Both the position numbers and the translations under genes were made by a program. 64,000 bases of DNA from Streptomyces antibioticus. GTDB taxonomy: Bacteria > Actinomycetota > Actinomycetes > Streptomycetales > Streptomycetaceae. The notes under the pieces are model-generated. The model worked only from the letters and a program-made list of their open reading frames with translations. It had not been told where the DNA came from and made no database searches. The DNA lies in the NCBI RefSeq assembly GCF_002019855.1, contig NZ_CM007717.1:496001-560000 (forward strand). Reading direction: 5' to 3'. Of this stretch, positions 24,640 through 33,710 are shown one piece after another; position 1 is the first letter of the stretch, and every line of letters starts with the position of its first letter.

Positions 24640-26658
24640 TCACCAGGTGTGGGTCACGACGGCGGGGGCCGACGCTGTGTACAGCTCCCCTACGGCACGC
24701 AGTTCGAACCGTGCCGTCCGCTCCCCGTCCTGCGGGGCGAGCCCGCCGACGAAGTAGGCCGACTGGCAGGTGGCGCCGAGGAAGCGCCGGGTGCCGTCGG
24801 GCAGGACGCGGTGCAGGGTGTGGTGCCGTACGTCGTCGGGGCGGGTGTCCCAGGCGAGGCGCAGGTCGCCGCCTGCGGCCGCGGTGATGCGCAGCCCGGT
24901 GGGGGCGGCGGGCGTGCGGGGCTCGTCGCGGACGGCGATCCCGCCGAGCCGCCAGGCCACCGGGCCGCCGGTCGCGGTGAGCCGGACCCCGACCGCGTGC
25001 ACGGTCCCGGACAGCCCGCCGAGCGCCACCACCGAGGTCCGCCAGCCGCCGCCCGCCCCCGCCTCCAGCGGCAGATAGGTGTACGGCGGTGTCGTGCCCG
25101 GTGTGTCCGGGTCGGCGGTGGCCACGGCCAGCTCGACGGTGACCGTGCCGGTGTCGGTGCGATGGGTCAGCTCGACCACCGTCGTGTCGCTGAGCGGCAG
25201 CCGGGTGGCGTAGAGGTCCAGGACCGCCGGTGCGTCCAGGGTGCCCGAGACCAGCACGCTGCTGCCGCCGTGCCAGGCGTCGGTGAAGTCGAAGGCGACG
25301 GCGGGCCGCGTGCCCGTGGTGTGCACGGCCCATTGCCGTGAGGGCAGCCGGTCCTGGAGCCCGAGGTGGTTCCACGGGGTGTCGGAGGTGACCGTGCCGT
25401 CCTCGTACCAGCGCAGTCCGTGGCCGGTGTTGAACACGCTGGCGAACGGCAGGGCGGTCACGGTGGAGCGGTCCGCGACCGACACGGCGGGGGCCCGCCA
25501 GGGGTCCGTGCCGTCGGGGCGGGAGGGGTCGCCGGAGCGTCCGGTCCAGAAGCGGTCGTCGGCGGCGTGGAAGGCGGCCGGTCCCCTGCCGCCCGCGGGC
25601 AGGTGGTTGCGGGTCCACTCGGGCCGGTACAGGCCGAGGGAGACGACGTGCGGCTTGTCCCTGGGCACGATCGCGTCCCAGTTCACGGACCGGTTCGAGC
25701 CGTTGGCCTCGACGTCCACACCGGCCCACAACGCGTAGCGGCTGCGGCCGAGTTGTTCCGCGCGCTGCCCGGAGGAGGCGAGGGAGGCCACGGACCAGCG
25801 GAAGTCCACGAACATGTCGTCGGCCGACTGGAAGAACGCCTGGTTCTGGGCGTTGAGCGCGCCCTGCCAGCTCACCGCGCCGTTCACGGTCATCGCGTCG
25901 TACCAGGTGACGCGCTGCCCCCGGGCGGCGGCGAGCGCCTTCAGCTCGGTGAGGAAACCGAGCATGGCGGTGCCCAGCGCGCTGTTCCCGCCGCCGGTCT
26001 CGGCGTTGACGAACCAGCCGTCGAAGCCGTACGCGGCGGCGACCCGGACGAGCTGCGCGGCCAGCGGGTAGTGGCCGCTCGTGTCCTGCTGGACCAGGTC
26101 ACGGGTCCATCGGAGCTGTCCGCCGTAGGCGACGGGCGGCAGGAAGATGTTGCCGAGGACGGGCACGCCGTGCCGGTGGGCGGCGTCCACGACCGGGGCG
26201 TTCGGGGCGAGGATCAGGCCCTCGCCCGAGGAGCCGCCCCAGAACACCAGCTCGTCGACGTAGGCCCAGTGGGTGAAGGCGTAGTGGTCGGCGGTGGCCG
26301 AGCCCTGGGAGGGGTTGGCGGAGGTGGGTCCGAAGGACACCAGGGACTGGATGCGGGCCTGGTCCGCGCGGGCGGTGGCGTTCGCCGGGGTCGGGGTGAA
26401 GCGCGGCGCGAGGGGCACGGAGGCGGCGTTGAAGGCGAGGTCGGTGTCGTCCTCGGCGGTCCAGCTCTTCAGGCTGCGCCAGGTGATCCCGGTGCCGGGG
26501 GTGCCGGCGGGCAGGGAGTCGGGGTACCAGTAGGCGGCGTACGGCGGGGGTGCGGCGGCGGCCTGGCGAGGGGCGGCTCCGGCGGGCTGTGCGGGGACCA
26601 GGGCGGCGGCTCCGGCCGCGCCGGCGGCGAGCAGGACGGTGCGTCGGGTGGGGTTCAC
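24640..26658 (-). CDS. Secreted GH85 endo-beta-N-acetylglucosaminidase (ENGase)
   Basis: The 672-residue product starts with a twin-arginine-type signal (TRRTVLLAAG) ending near residue 28. The GH85 barrel (about 38-340) carries HWAYVDELVFWGG and the catalytic pair Asn218/Glu220 in DGWFVNAETGGG. A beta-sandwich region and a fibronectin-like C-terminal domain (about 575-672) follow. The enzyme cuts the chitobiose core of N-glycans outside the cell, releasing oligosaccharides for import. The GTG start at 26658 overlaps the stop of the upstream beta-mannosidase by 4 bases (GTGA), so they are translationally coupled. Confidence 0.92.
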   Translation of the reverse strand: MNPTRRTVLLAAGAAGAAALVPAQPAGAAPRQAAAAPPPYAAYWYPDSLPAGTPGTGITWRSLKSWTAEDDTDLAFNAASVPLAPRFTPTPANATARADQARIQSLVSFGPTSANPSQGSATADHYAFTHWAYVDELVFWGGSSGEGLILAPNAPVVDAAHRHGVPVLGNIFLPPVAYGGQLRWTRDLVQQDTSGHYPLAAQLVRVAAAYGFDGWFVNAETGGGNSALGTAMLGFLTELKALAAARGQRVTWYDAMTVNGAVSWQGALNAQNQAFFQSADDMFVDFRWSVASLASSGQRAEQLGRSRYALWAGVDVEANGSNRSVNWDAIVPRDKPHVVSLGLYRPEWTRNHLPAGGRGPAAFHAADDRFWTGRSGDPSRPDGTDPWRAPAVSVADRSTVTALPFASVFNTGHGLRWYEDGTVTSDTPWNHLGLQDRLPSRQWAVHTTGTRPAVAFDFTDAWHGGSSVLVSGTLDAPAVLDLYATRLPLSDTTVVELTHRTDTGTVTVELAVATADPDTPGTTPPYTYLPLEAGAGGGWRTSVVALGGLSGTVHAVGVRLTATGGPVAWRLGGIAVRDEPRTPAAPTGLRITAAAGGDLRLAWDTRPDDVRHHTLHRVLPDGTRRFLGATCQSAYFVGGLAPQDGERTARFELRAVGELYTASAPAVVTHTW

Positions 26659-27911
26659 GAGCGGGTGCCTCCTTGTGGGGTGGGGAGTACCTGATCGGGT
26701 GGGACGACCTCGGTGATGCCGCGCCGGGCGAGATGGGCGCGGTCGGCGGCGCGGGTGTCGAGGACGGTGGTGGGGCGGGCGCCGTCGGCGGTCAGCCGGA
26801 AGAACGCGTCGTAGACGGGGCCGCCGGGGGCGCAGGCCGAACGGCGGGCCGGGTCGGCGGGGACGACCAGCGCCGTGGTCCGGGCGGCGGGCGCGGGCGC
26901 CGCTGCGGCCGCCGCGCGGGCCAGGGCCAGCGCGGTGTCCTTCGGTTTGCGTTCGTTGGTCAACAGGCCGAGTCCGTACTCGAGTTCAGGGAAGTCGGCG
27001 AGCTGCCGGGACACGTCGTGGGAGCACCACCAGGTGATGCCCCACAGGTCGGGGCAGTCCAGCGCGTTGCGCACGGTCGCCTCGGTGAAGGCGGCGGCGT
27101 GCTCGGCCGGGACGAGGGGGGCGGGCGCGCCGACCTCCTGGAGCCAGACGGGCCGGTGCGGGTCCTCGGCCCACGCCTTGCTCAGTTCGACGAGGTAGGC
27201 GGCGTGGTGTTCGGCCGGTACGGAGGCGCGGCCGTGGCGCTGGGCGGTGCCGTTGAACACCCAGGAGTGCACGGCGGTGACCGCGCCGCGCCGGGCGGCC
27301 TGGGCGGGCAGGAACGGCATGTCGTCCTGGTACCAGGTCGCGTCGTACTCGGCGTGCAGATGCAGCCGGCCGGGGGCGCCCTCCTCGCAGGCGGCGAGCA
27401 TGCGCTCCAGCCAGGTGTCGATCTGGTCGCCGGTGGCCCGGTCGGGGTCGGGGTGCGGTCCCGCGGAGAACTGGTTGACCTCGTTGCCGAGGGTCATGCC
27501 GAGGAAGTTGGGCAGGTCGGCGAGGGCGGCGGCGAGGGTGCGCAGGTAGGCGGCCTGGGCGTGCAGGATGTCGGGATCGGTGAAGAGATTGCGCCGGTGC
27601 CAGGTGCGGGTCCAGGCGGGGAGGAAGTCGAAGCTGCTCAGGTGTCCTTGCAGTCCGTCCACGTTGACGTCGAGTCCGCGTTCCCCGGCGGCGACGGCCA
27701 GGGAGCGGAGCTGTTCGACGGCGCGGGGGCGGATCAGGGTGCGGTTGGGCTGGAAGTAGGGCCAGAGGGGGAAGACGCGGATGTGGTCGAGGCCGAGGGC
27801 GGCGACGGAGTCGAGGTCGGCGCGGACGGAGTCGAGGTCGAAGTCCAGCCAGTGGTGGAACCACCCTTCGCTCGGGGTGTAGTTGACGCCGAAGCGCACG
27901 GCAGGAGGCAT
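26655..27911 (-). CDS. GH5-family (GH5_18-like) beta-mannosidase
   Basis: The 418-residue product has a (beta/alpha)8 barrel beginning RFGVNYTPSEGWFHHWLDFD. The acid/base is Glu144 in GMTLGNEVNQF and the nucleophile is Glu259 in RPVWLQEVGAP. No signal peptide is visible, so it is cytoplasmic. Barrels of this kind next to GH85 and GH38 genes belong to GH5_18, which cleave the Man-beta-1,4-GlcNAc core left after alpha-mannosidase action. That assignment rests on context and the N-terminal motif. A 34-bp gap follows the upstream permease gene. Confidence 0.82.
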   Translation of the reverse strand: MPPAVRFGVNYTPSEGWFHHWLDFDLDSVRADLDSVAALGLDHIRVFPLWPYFQPNRTLIRPRAVEQLRSLAVAAGERGLDVNVDGLQGHLSSFDFLPAWTRTWHRRNLFTDPDILHAQAAYLRTLAAALADLPNFLGMTLGNEVNQFSAGPHPDPDRATGDQIDTWLERMLAACEEGAPGRLHLHAEYDATWYQDDMPFLPAQAARRGAVTAVHSWVFNGTAQRHGRASVPAEHHAAYLVELSKAWAEDPHRPVWLQEVGAPAPLVPAEHAAAFTEATVRNALDCPDLWGITWWCSHDVSRQLADFPELEYGLGLLTNERKPKDTALALARAAAAAAPAPAARTTALVVPADPARRSACAPGGPVYDAFFRLTADGARPTTVLDTRAADRAHLARRGITEVVPPDQVLPTPQGGTRS

Positions 27912-27945
27912 GCGGAGTCCCTTGGACGACGGGAGGGAGGACCGT

Positions 27946-28850
<905 letters not shown>

Positions 28851-28854
<4 letters not shown>

Positions 28855-29750
28855 ACCCGTTCCTCCTTCCGGTCGGCGCGCAGCACGAGCAGCATCAGGG
28901 CGACGGTCACGACGAAGACGACGACCGAGAGGGCGGAGGCGTAGCCGACGCGGCCGGTGAGGCCGGTGCCGGTGCGCTGGACGAGCATGACGAGCGTGGT
29001 GTCCTCGCCCGCCGGGCCGCCGCTGGGCCCGGCCATCAGGTACACCTCGGAGAACACCTTGAAGGCGGCGACCGAGGACAGCGCCCCGACCAGGACCATG
29101 GTGGAGCGGACGGCGGGCACGGTGACCGTCAGGAAGCGGCGCACCGCGCCGGCGCCGTCCACGGCCGCGGCCTCGTGCAGTTCACGGGGCACTCCGGAGA
29201 GCGCCGCCAGATAGATGATCATGTAGTAGCCGAGGCCCTTCCACACCGTGACGGTCATGGCGCTCAGCAGAAGCAGCCACTGGTCGCTGAGGAAGCCGAC
29301 CCGGCCCACACCGACCGTCTCCAGCAGCGAGTTGACCAGGCCGCGTTCGTCGAGGAGCCACACCCAGATCAGTCCGACGACGACGATCGAGGCGACGACC
29401 GGGGTGTAGAAGGCGGACCGGAAGAAGGTGATGCCGGGGATGTTCTTCTGCACCAGGAGCGCGAGCAGCAGCGGCAGCACCACGAGGGCCGGGACGACTC
29501 CGAGGACGTACAGCGCACTATTGCGCAGCCCGATCCAGAACATGTCGTCGTCGAGCATCTCGCGGAAGTTGGCGAGGCCCACGAAGCGGCCCGGGATCAG
29601 GGTGCGGCGGTCGGTGAAGGAGTCGGCGAGCGTGGAGAGGAACGGCCAGAGCACGAACGCGCCGGCGACCAGCAGTCCGGGGGCGGCGAACAGCCAGGGG
29701 CTGGAGGGGAGTTGGCGGCGGATCCGGGAGGGGGCGGTGGGGGCGGTCAT
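28851..29750 (-). CDS. Carbohydrate ABC transporter permease (MalF type)
   Basis: The 299-residue product has six membrane helices and the EAA loop HEAAAVDGAGAVRRFLTVTVP (about residues 193-213). It is the partner of the downstream MalG-type permease, with which its stop overlaps. It is 12 bp downstream of the solute-binding lipoprotein gene. Together they form the membrane channel of a type I sugar importer. Confidence 0.92.
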
Positions 29751-29762
29751 CGGTCTGCCCCG

Positions 29763-31049
29763 CTAGCCCTGCTGCCGGAGCAGCGTGTCGCATTCCTTGA
29801 CAGCGTTGTCGAGGGCTTCCTCGGGGCTCTGCCGGCCCTGGAGCGCCTTGGCGACCTCGTTGCGCAGCGCGGTCTTCATCTGTTCGCTGAACAGCACCGG
29901 GGTGTAATTGACGGCGTTCTTCAGCGACTTGGCGGCGGCGATCCGGACGCGGGTCTCGTCGGTGCCGTCCTCCTCGGTGAAGTACGGGTCGTCCAGGGAG
30001 CCCGCGGTGCTCGGGAAGATGGCGACCTGCTTCGCGAACGACATCTGGCGCTCGGCGTCGGTGACATGGTGGGCGAAGGCGACGGCGGCGGGCGTCCGCT
30101 TACTGCGCGCGTTCACCATCACGCCCATCACGTACATGTTGACGTGGCCGGTGCTGGTGATCTGCTCGGTGATGCCGATGTTGTCGTAGAGGCTCGGCGC
30201 CTGCTTCTTGAAGTTGCCGAGGTCCAGGGCGCTGCCGGGGTTCATGGCGACGGCCCCGGTGAGGAACTTCTTGCCCGAGGACTCCGGGGTGGCGGTCAGC
30301 GCCTGCGGGTCCAGGGCCTTGGCGTCGTACAACTCCTTGTAGCGGGTGAGGAGTTCGACGCCCTTCGCGTCGTTGAAGCGGAAGGCGGTGCCGTCCTCGT
30401 TCATGAGCGGGACGCCGTAGCGGCCGAAGTCCTCGATGGTGGGGACGTTGGCGAGGGTGGCCACCTTGCCGTCGCTTCTGTCCGCCAGTTCGAGGGCGTC
30501 GGTGAAGAGGTCGTCGTAGGTCTTCGGCGGTTGCTCGGGGTCGAGTCCGGCCTGCCGGAAGAGGGTCTTGTTGTAGAAGAGGGGCCCGGTGTTGAGGTAC
30601 CAGGGGAAGGCGTATGTGCCGCTCAGGCCGGGGACTTGATGGCTGGCCCAGGCGCCCTCCAGGTACTCCTTCCTGTACGTGCCGGCCGCCTTGTCGAGGT
30701 CGAGGGCGAGGCCCGCCTTGGCCAGGGGGGCGACGAGGTCGGGCGAGACGTTGACGACGTCCGGGAGGGTGCCGCCGGCCGCGTCCGCGCTGATCTTGTC
30801 GGCGTAGCCCTCGGCGGGCTGGTCGATCCACTTCACGTGCGTGCCCGGGTACTTCTTCTCGAAGTCGGCGATCACGCCCTCGAAGTAGGGCTTGAAGTTG
30901 GCGCGCAGGTTCCAGGTCTGGAAGGTGATGTCGCCCTCGATCTTGCCAGAGGCGTCGGCCGGGCCGCCGTCGTCGCCGGAGCCGCAGGCGCTCAACGGCA
31001 GGACGGCACAGACGGCGGCGGCGATCAGGGCTCTGCGGGAGATGTTCAC
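29763..31049 (-). CDS. Sugar-binding lipoprotein of the glycan ABC importer
   Basis: The 428-residue extracytoplasmic binding protein has a lipobox LPLSAC with Cys at about residue 22. A family 1 solute-binding fold follows with ITFQTWN.R near the N terminus and FPWYLNTGPLFYNK in the centre. The GTG at 31049 is chosen because it gives an ideal lipoprotein signal (NISRRALIAAAVCAVLPLSAC) and has GGAGG upstream; the longer open frame has no such sequence. It is the first gene of the operon and divergent from a LacI regulator. Ligand is presumably a mannose- and GlcNAc-containing oligosaccharide. Confidence 0.9.
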   Translation of the reverse strand: MNISRRALIAAAVCAVLPLSACGSGDDGGPADASGKIEGDITFQTWNLRANFKPYFEGVIADFEKKYPGTHVKWIDQPAEGYADKISADAAGGTLPDVVNVSPDLVAPLAKAGLALDLDKAAGTYRKEYLEGAWASHQVPGLSGTYAFPWYLNTGPLFYNKTLFRQAGLDPEQPPKTYDDLFTDALELADRSDGKVATLANVPTIEDFGRYGVPLMNEDGTAFRFNDAKGVELLTRYKELYDAKALDPQALTATPESSGKKFLTGAVAMNPGSALDLGNFKKQAPSLYDNIGITEQITSTGHVNMYVMGVMVNARSKRTPAAVAFAHHVTDAERQMSFAKQVAIFPSTAGSLDDPYFTEEDGTDETRVRIAAAKSLKNAVNYTPVLFSEQMKTALRNEVAKALQGRQSPEEALDNAVKECDTLLRQQG

Positions 31050-31163
31050 GGTGTACGGCCTCCGTTGCTGTGGAGTTGAAGCGGCAATGGGCCAACGACG
31101 CAGACCCTGCACGCCCGTTGACCGGCCCGTCAATGCCGTGCGCCGAGCTAATTTCATTAGTCG

Positions 31164-31177
31164 CTTATGCGCATTAG
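31164..31177. promoter_or_regulatory. Candidate LacI operator in the glycan operon promoter (CTTATGCGCATTAG)
   Basis: This near-perfect 14-bp palindrome (12 of 14 symmetric) has the central GCGC typical of LacI-family sites. It lies between the divergent binding-protein and LacI genes. A related copy follows at 31187-31200, with 12 of 14 identical. Confidence 0.6.
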
Positions 31178-31186
31178 GGTGTTGAG

Positions 31187-31200
31187 CTGAAGCGCATTAG
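31187..31200. promoter_or_regulatory. Second candidate LacI operator (CTGAAGCGCATTAG)
   Basis: This copy matches the site at 31164-31177 in 12 of 14 positions, spaced 23 bp start to start, about two helical turns. It lies 22 bp before the LacI start codon. A weaker relative (CTGCGGCGCATTGG) is at 32339-32352. Confidence 0.55.
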
Positions 31201-31222
31201 TGCATACTGGCCGGGAATTGCC

Positions 31223-32299
31223 GTGGGAATGGGGGAAACCACCTTGCCGGGAAAGCGCTCGCCGGTCCGCCGGCCCACCATGCGGGACATAGCGGACCGG
31301 GCCGGGGTCTCCCAGAGCGCGGTCTCCTTCGCGCTGAACGGACGTCCGGGGGTCTCGGAGATCACCCGCGACCGGGTGCGCCGGGTCGCCGAGGAGCTGG
31401 GCTGGCGGCCGAGCACGGCGGCCCGTGCCCTGTCCGGCGAGGGCGCGGCCACGGTCGGCCTGGTCCTGGCCCGCCCGGCGCACACGCTCGGCGTCGACTC
31501 GTTCTTCCTCCAACTCGTCTCCGGGATCCAGGAAGTACTGGCGGAACGCCACCTCGGGCTGCTGTTCCAGATCGGGCACGACGTCCACGAGGAGTGCGCC
31601 GTCTACCGGCGCTGGTGGGCCGAGCACCGGGTGGACGGCGTGCTGGTCGTCGACCCGTGCCGGGACGACCCGCGGCCCGGACTGCTCGACGAACTCGGGC
31701 TGCCCGCGGTGGTGATCGGCGGCGCGCCCGACGAACGCCACCCCGGCCTGTCGGCGGTGTGGGCGGACGACGCGGGCGCCATGGCGTCGGTGGTGGACGA
31801 GCTGTACGCGCTCGGCCACCGGCGCATCGTGCACATCGCCGGGCTGCCGGACCTCGCCCACACCCGGCGCCGGATCCGCACCCTGCGCGCGGAGGCGGAG
31901 CGGCTCGGGCTGAGCGAGGTGCAGTCGGTGCCGACCGACTACTCGGACACGGCGGGCGCGGCGGTCACCCGGCGCGTGCTGGGCGGCACCGCTCCCCCGA
32001 CCGCGATCGTCTACGACAACGACGTGATGGCCGTCGCCGGTGTCGCGGCCGCGGCCGAACTCGGCTTCTCCGTACCGGCGGACGTGTCGGTGGTGTCCTG
32101 GGAGGACTCCGCGCTGTGCCGCATGGTGAAGCCGTGGCTGTCCGCGCTGTCCCGGGACAGCGTGGAGTTCGGGCGGACGGCGGCGCGAGCCCTGCTGGCA
32201 CTGCTCGACGGAGGCCCGGCGGAGACGGTACGGGTGCCGGTGCCGGGGCTGATCGCGCGGGGCAGCACGGGCGTCATGCGCCCGGGACGCGGTACTTGA
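31223..32299 (+). CDS. LacI-family regulator of the N-glycan operon
   Basis: The 358-residue product has an N-terminal helix-turn-helix (TMRDIADRAGVSQSAVSFAL, about residues 19-38), a hinge (STAARALSGEG) and a sugar-binding domain. The start at 31223 is GTG or ATG within a short Met/Gly-rich leader; the exact start is uncertain by a few codons. It is divergent from the binding-protein gene with two 14-bp palindromes between. It probably represses the transport and hydrolase operon until a glycan or mannose signal is bound. Confidence 0.9.
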   Translation: MGMGETTLPGKRSPVRRPTMRDIADRAGVSQSAVSFALNGRPGVSEITRDRVRRVAEELGWRPSTAARALSGEGAATVGLVLARPAHTLGVDSFFLQLVSGIQEVLAERHLGLLFQIGHDVHEECAVYRRWWAEHRVDGVLVVDPCRDDPRPGLLDELGLPAVVIGGAPDERHPGLSAVWADDAGAMASVVDELYALGHRRIVHIAGLPDLAHTRRRIRTLRAEAERLGLSEVQSVPTDYSDTAGAAVTRRVLGGTAPPTAIVYDNDVMAVAGVAAAAELGFSVPADVSVVSWEDSALCRMVKPWLSALSRDSVEFGRTAARALLALLDGGPAETVRVPVPGLIARGSTGVMRPGRGT

Positions 32300-32398
32300 G
32301 GATGCTTTGCCCCCTCCTTCGTTGAAAACCCTCCGCATCTGCGGCGCATTGGCATAGACCTGACACCCATGCGCCGCTAGGCTCTGCCGCGCCACATT

Positions 32399-32412
32399 TG
32401 AGAGCGCTCTCA
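32399..32412. promoter_or_regulatory. Perfect 14-bp palindrome upstream of the S1 protease (TGAGAGCGCTCTCA)
   Basis: This is a perfect palindrome with central GCGC, 51 bp upstream of the protease start. It differs from the CebR cellulose-utilisation operator TGGGAGCGCTCCCA only by one symmetric base change, so a LacI-family repressor is the expected binder. It does not match the sites found beside either LacI gene in this window. Confidence 0.65.
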
Positions 32413-32463
32413 CTCATCGGCTGTTCCAACCCCCACTCACTGGAACGACGAAGGGCAACACCC

Positions 32464-33648
32464 ATGAGACGCACCAGACTCAAGCACATCGGCGTGACGG
32501 CGATCCTGCTGCTGGCCGGACTCGGCGGGGCGGGCACGTTCCCCGCGTCGGCCAGCGGCAACGAGGCGTCCGCCACCACCTCCGCCGCCTCCACGGCCGA
32601 CACCGCGTCCGTATCCGCCGGTCTGCTCGGCGCGATGCAGAAGGAGTTCGGTCTCTCCGCCGAGGAGGCGAAGGCCCGGCTCGCGGCCGAACGGACGGCG
32701 ACCACCCTCGAACCGAAGGCCCGCGGCACCGCGGGGGCCGCGTACGCCGGCTCCTGGTACGACGCCGAGGCCGGACGGCTGACCGTGGCCGTCACCCCGG
32801 ACGCCTCCCGCGCGACACGCGACGCGCTGAGCAAGGCGGGGGCCGCGGTCCGCCTCGTCGAGCACAGCGCACGCCAACTGGACGCGGCCCGCGACCGCGT
32901 CGACCAGCTCGACGCCCCGTCGGCCGTGGCCGGCTGGCACGTCGACCCACAGGCGAACTCCGTCGTCGTCTCGGTCGTCCGCGACAAGCTCGCCGACAAC
33001 GATGTCCAACGCTTCCTGACCCGGGCCCGCGCCGCGGGACCCGTCACCGTCGAGACCGTCGCCGGCGCCCCGGGCACCTTCGCCGCGGGCACCGTCGGCG
33101 GCGACCCGTACTACACGGGCAACGTGCGCTGTTCCATCGGCTTCTCGGTCCACGGGGGGTTCGTCACCGCCGGCCACTGCGGTCAGGCCGGAGCGGGTGT
33201 CAGGGGCTGGGACGGCTCCTACATCGGCAACTTCCAGGGCTCGTCGTTCCCCGACAACGACTACGCCTGGGTGAACGTGGGCAGCGGCTGGTGGACCGTA
33301 CCGGTGGTGCTCGGCTGGGGCACGGTGTCCGACCGGCTCGTGCGCGGCTCCGCCGAGGCGCCGGTGGGCGCGTCGATCTGCCGCTCGGGTTCCACCACGC
33401 ACTGGCACTGCGGCACCGTGCTGGGCAAGAACCAGACGGTCAACTACGCCCAGGGCGCGGTGCATCAGATGACGAAGACCAGTGTGTGCGCCGAAGGCGG
33501 CGACTCCGGCGGGTCGTTCATCAGCGGTGACCAGGCGCAGGGCGTGACCTCGGGCGGCTGGGGCAACTGCTCCAGCGGCGGCGAGACCTGGTTCCAGCCG
33601 GTGAACGAGATCCTCAACCGGTACGGGCTGACGCTCCACACGTACTGA
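32464..33648 (+). CDS. Secreted S1-family serine protease with prodomain (alpha-lytic / SGP type)
   Basis: The 394-residue preproprotein has a signal peptide (about 1-30). An alpha-lytic-type prodomain (about 50-205) leads to a chymotrypsin-like mature domain. The catalytic triad is His238 (TAGHCG), Asp266 (FPDNDYAWV) and Ser348 (GGDSGGS), with cysteines placed for three disulfides. The prodomain folds the enzyme and is then removed. The ATG at 32464 gives the signal peptide. A LacI-type palindrome lies in its promoter, which is unusual for a protease and suggests induction by a sugar signal. Confidence 0.92.
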   Translation: MRRTRLKHIGVTAILLLAGLGGAGTFPASASGNEASATTSAASTADTASVSAGLLGAMQKEFGLSAEEAKARLAAERTATTLEPKARGTAGAAYAGSWYDAEAGRLTVAVTPDASRATRDALSKAGAAVRLVEHSARQLDAARDRVDQLDAPSAVAGWHVDPQANSVVVSVVRDKLADNDVQRFLTRARAAGPVTVETVAGAPGTFAAGTVGGDPYYTGNVRCSIGFSVHGGFVTAGHCGQAGAGVRGWDGSYIGNFQGSSFPDNDYAWVNVGSGWWTVPVVLGWGTVSDRLVRGSAEAPVGASICRSGSTTHWHCGTVLGKNQTVNYAQGAVHQMTKTSVCAEGGDSGGSFISGDQAQGVTSGGWGNCSSGGETWFQPVNEILNRYGLTLHTY

Positions 33649-33662
33649 CGGCAGGCGGGGCG

Positions 33663-33705
33663 GAAGGGGGGTTCCGTGGCCGGGGCCGCGGAACCCCTCC
33701 CCTTC
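33663..33705. terminator. Bidirectional hairpin between convergent protease and sigma-CAP genes
   Basis: A 9-bp perfect G+C stem (33668-33676 with 33689-33697) is extended past a one-base bulge and has a 12-base loop. It lies 20 bp after the protease stop and 14 bp from the stop of the convergent gene at 33711. Confidence 0.65.
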
Positions 33706-33710
33706 TCACG

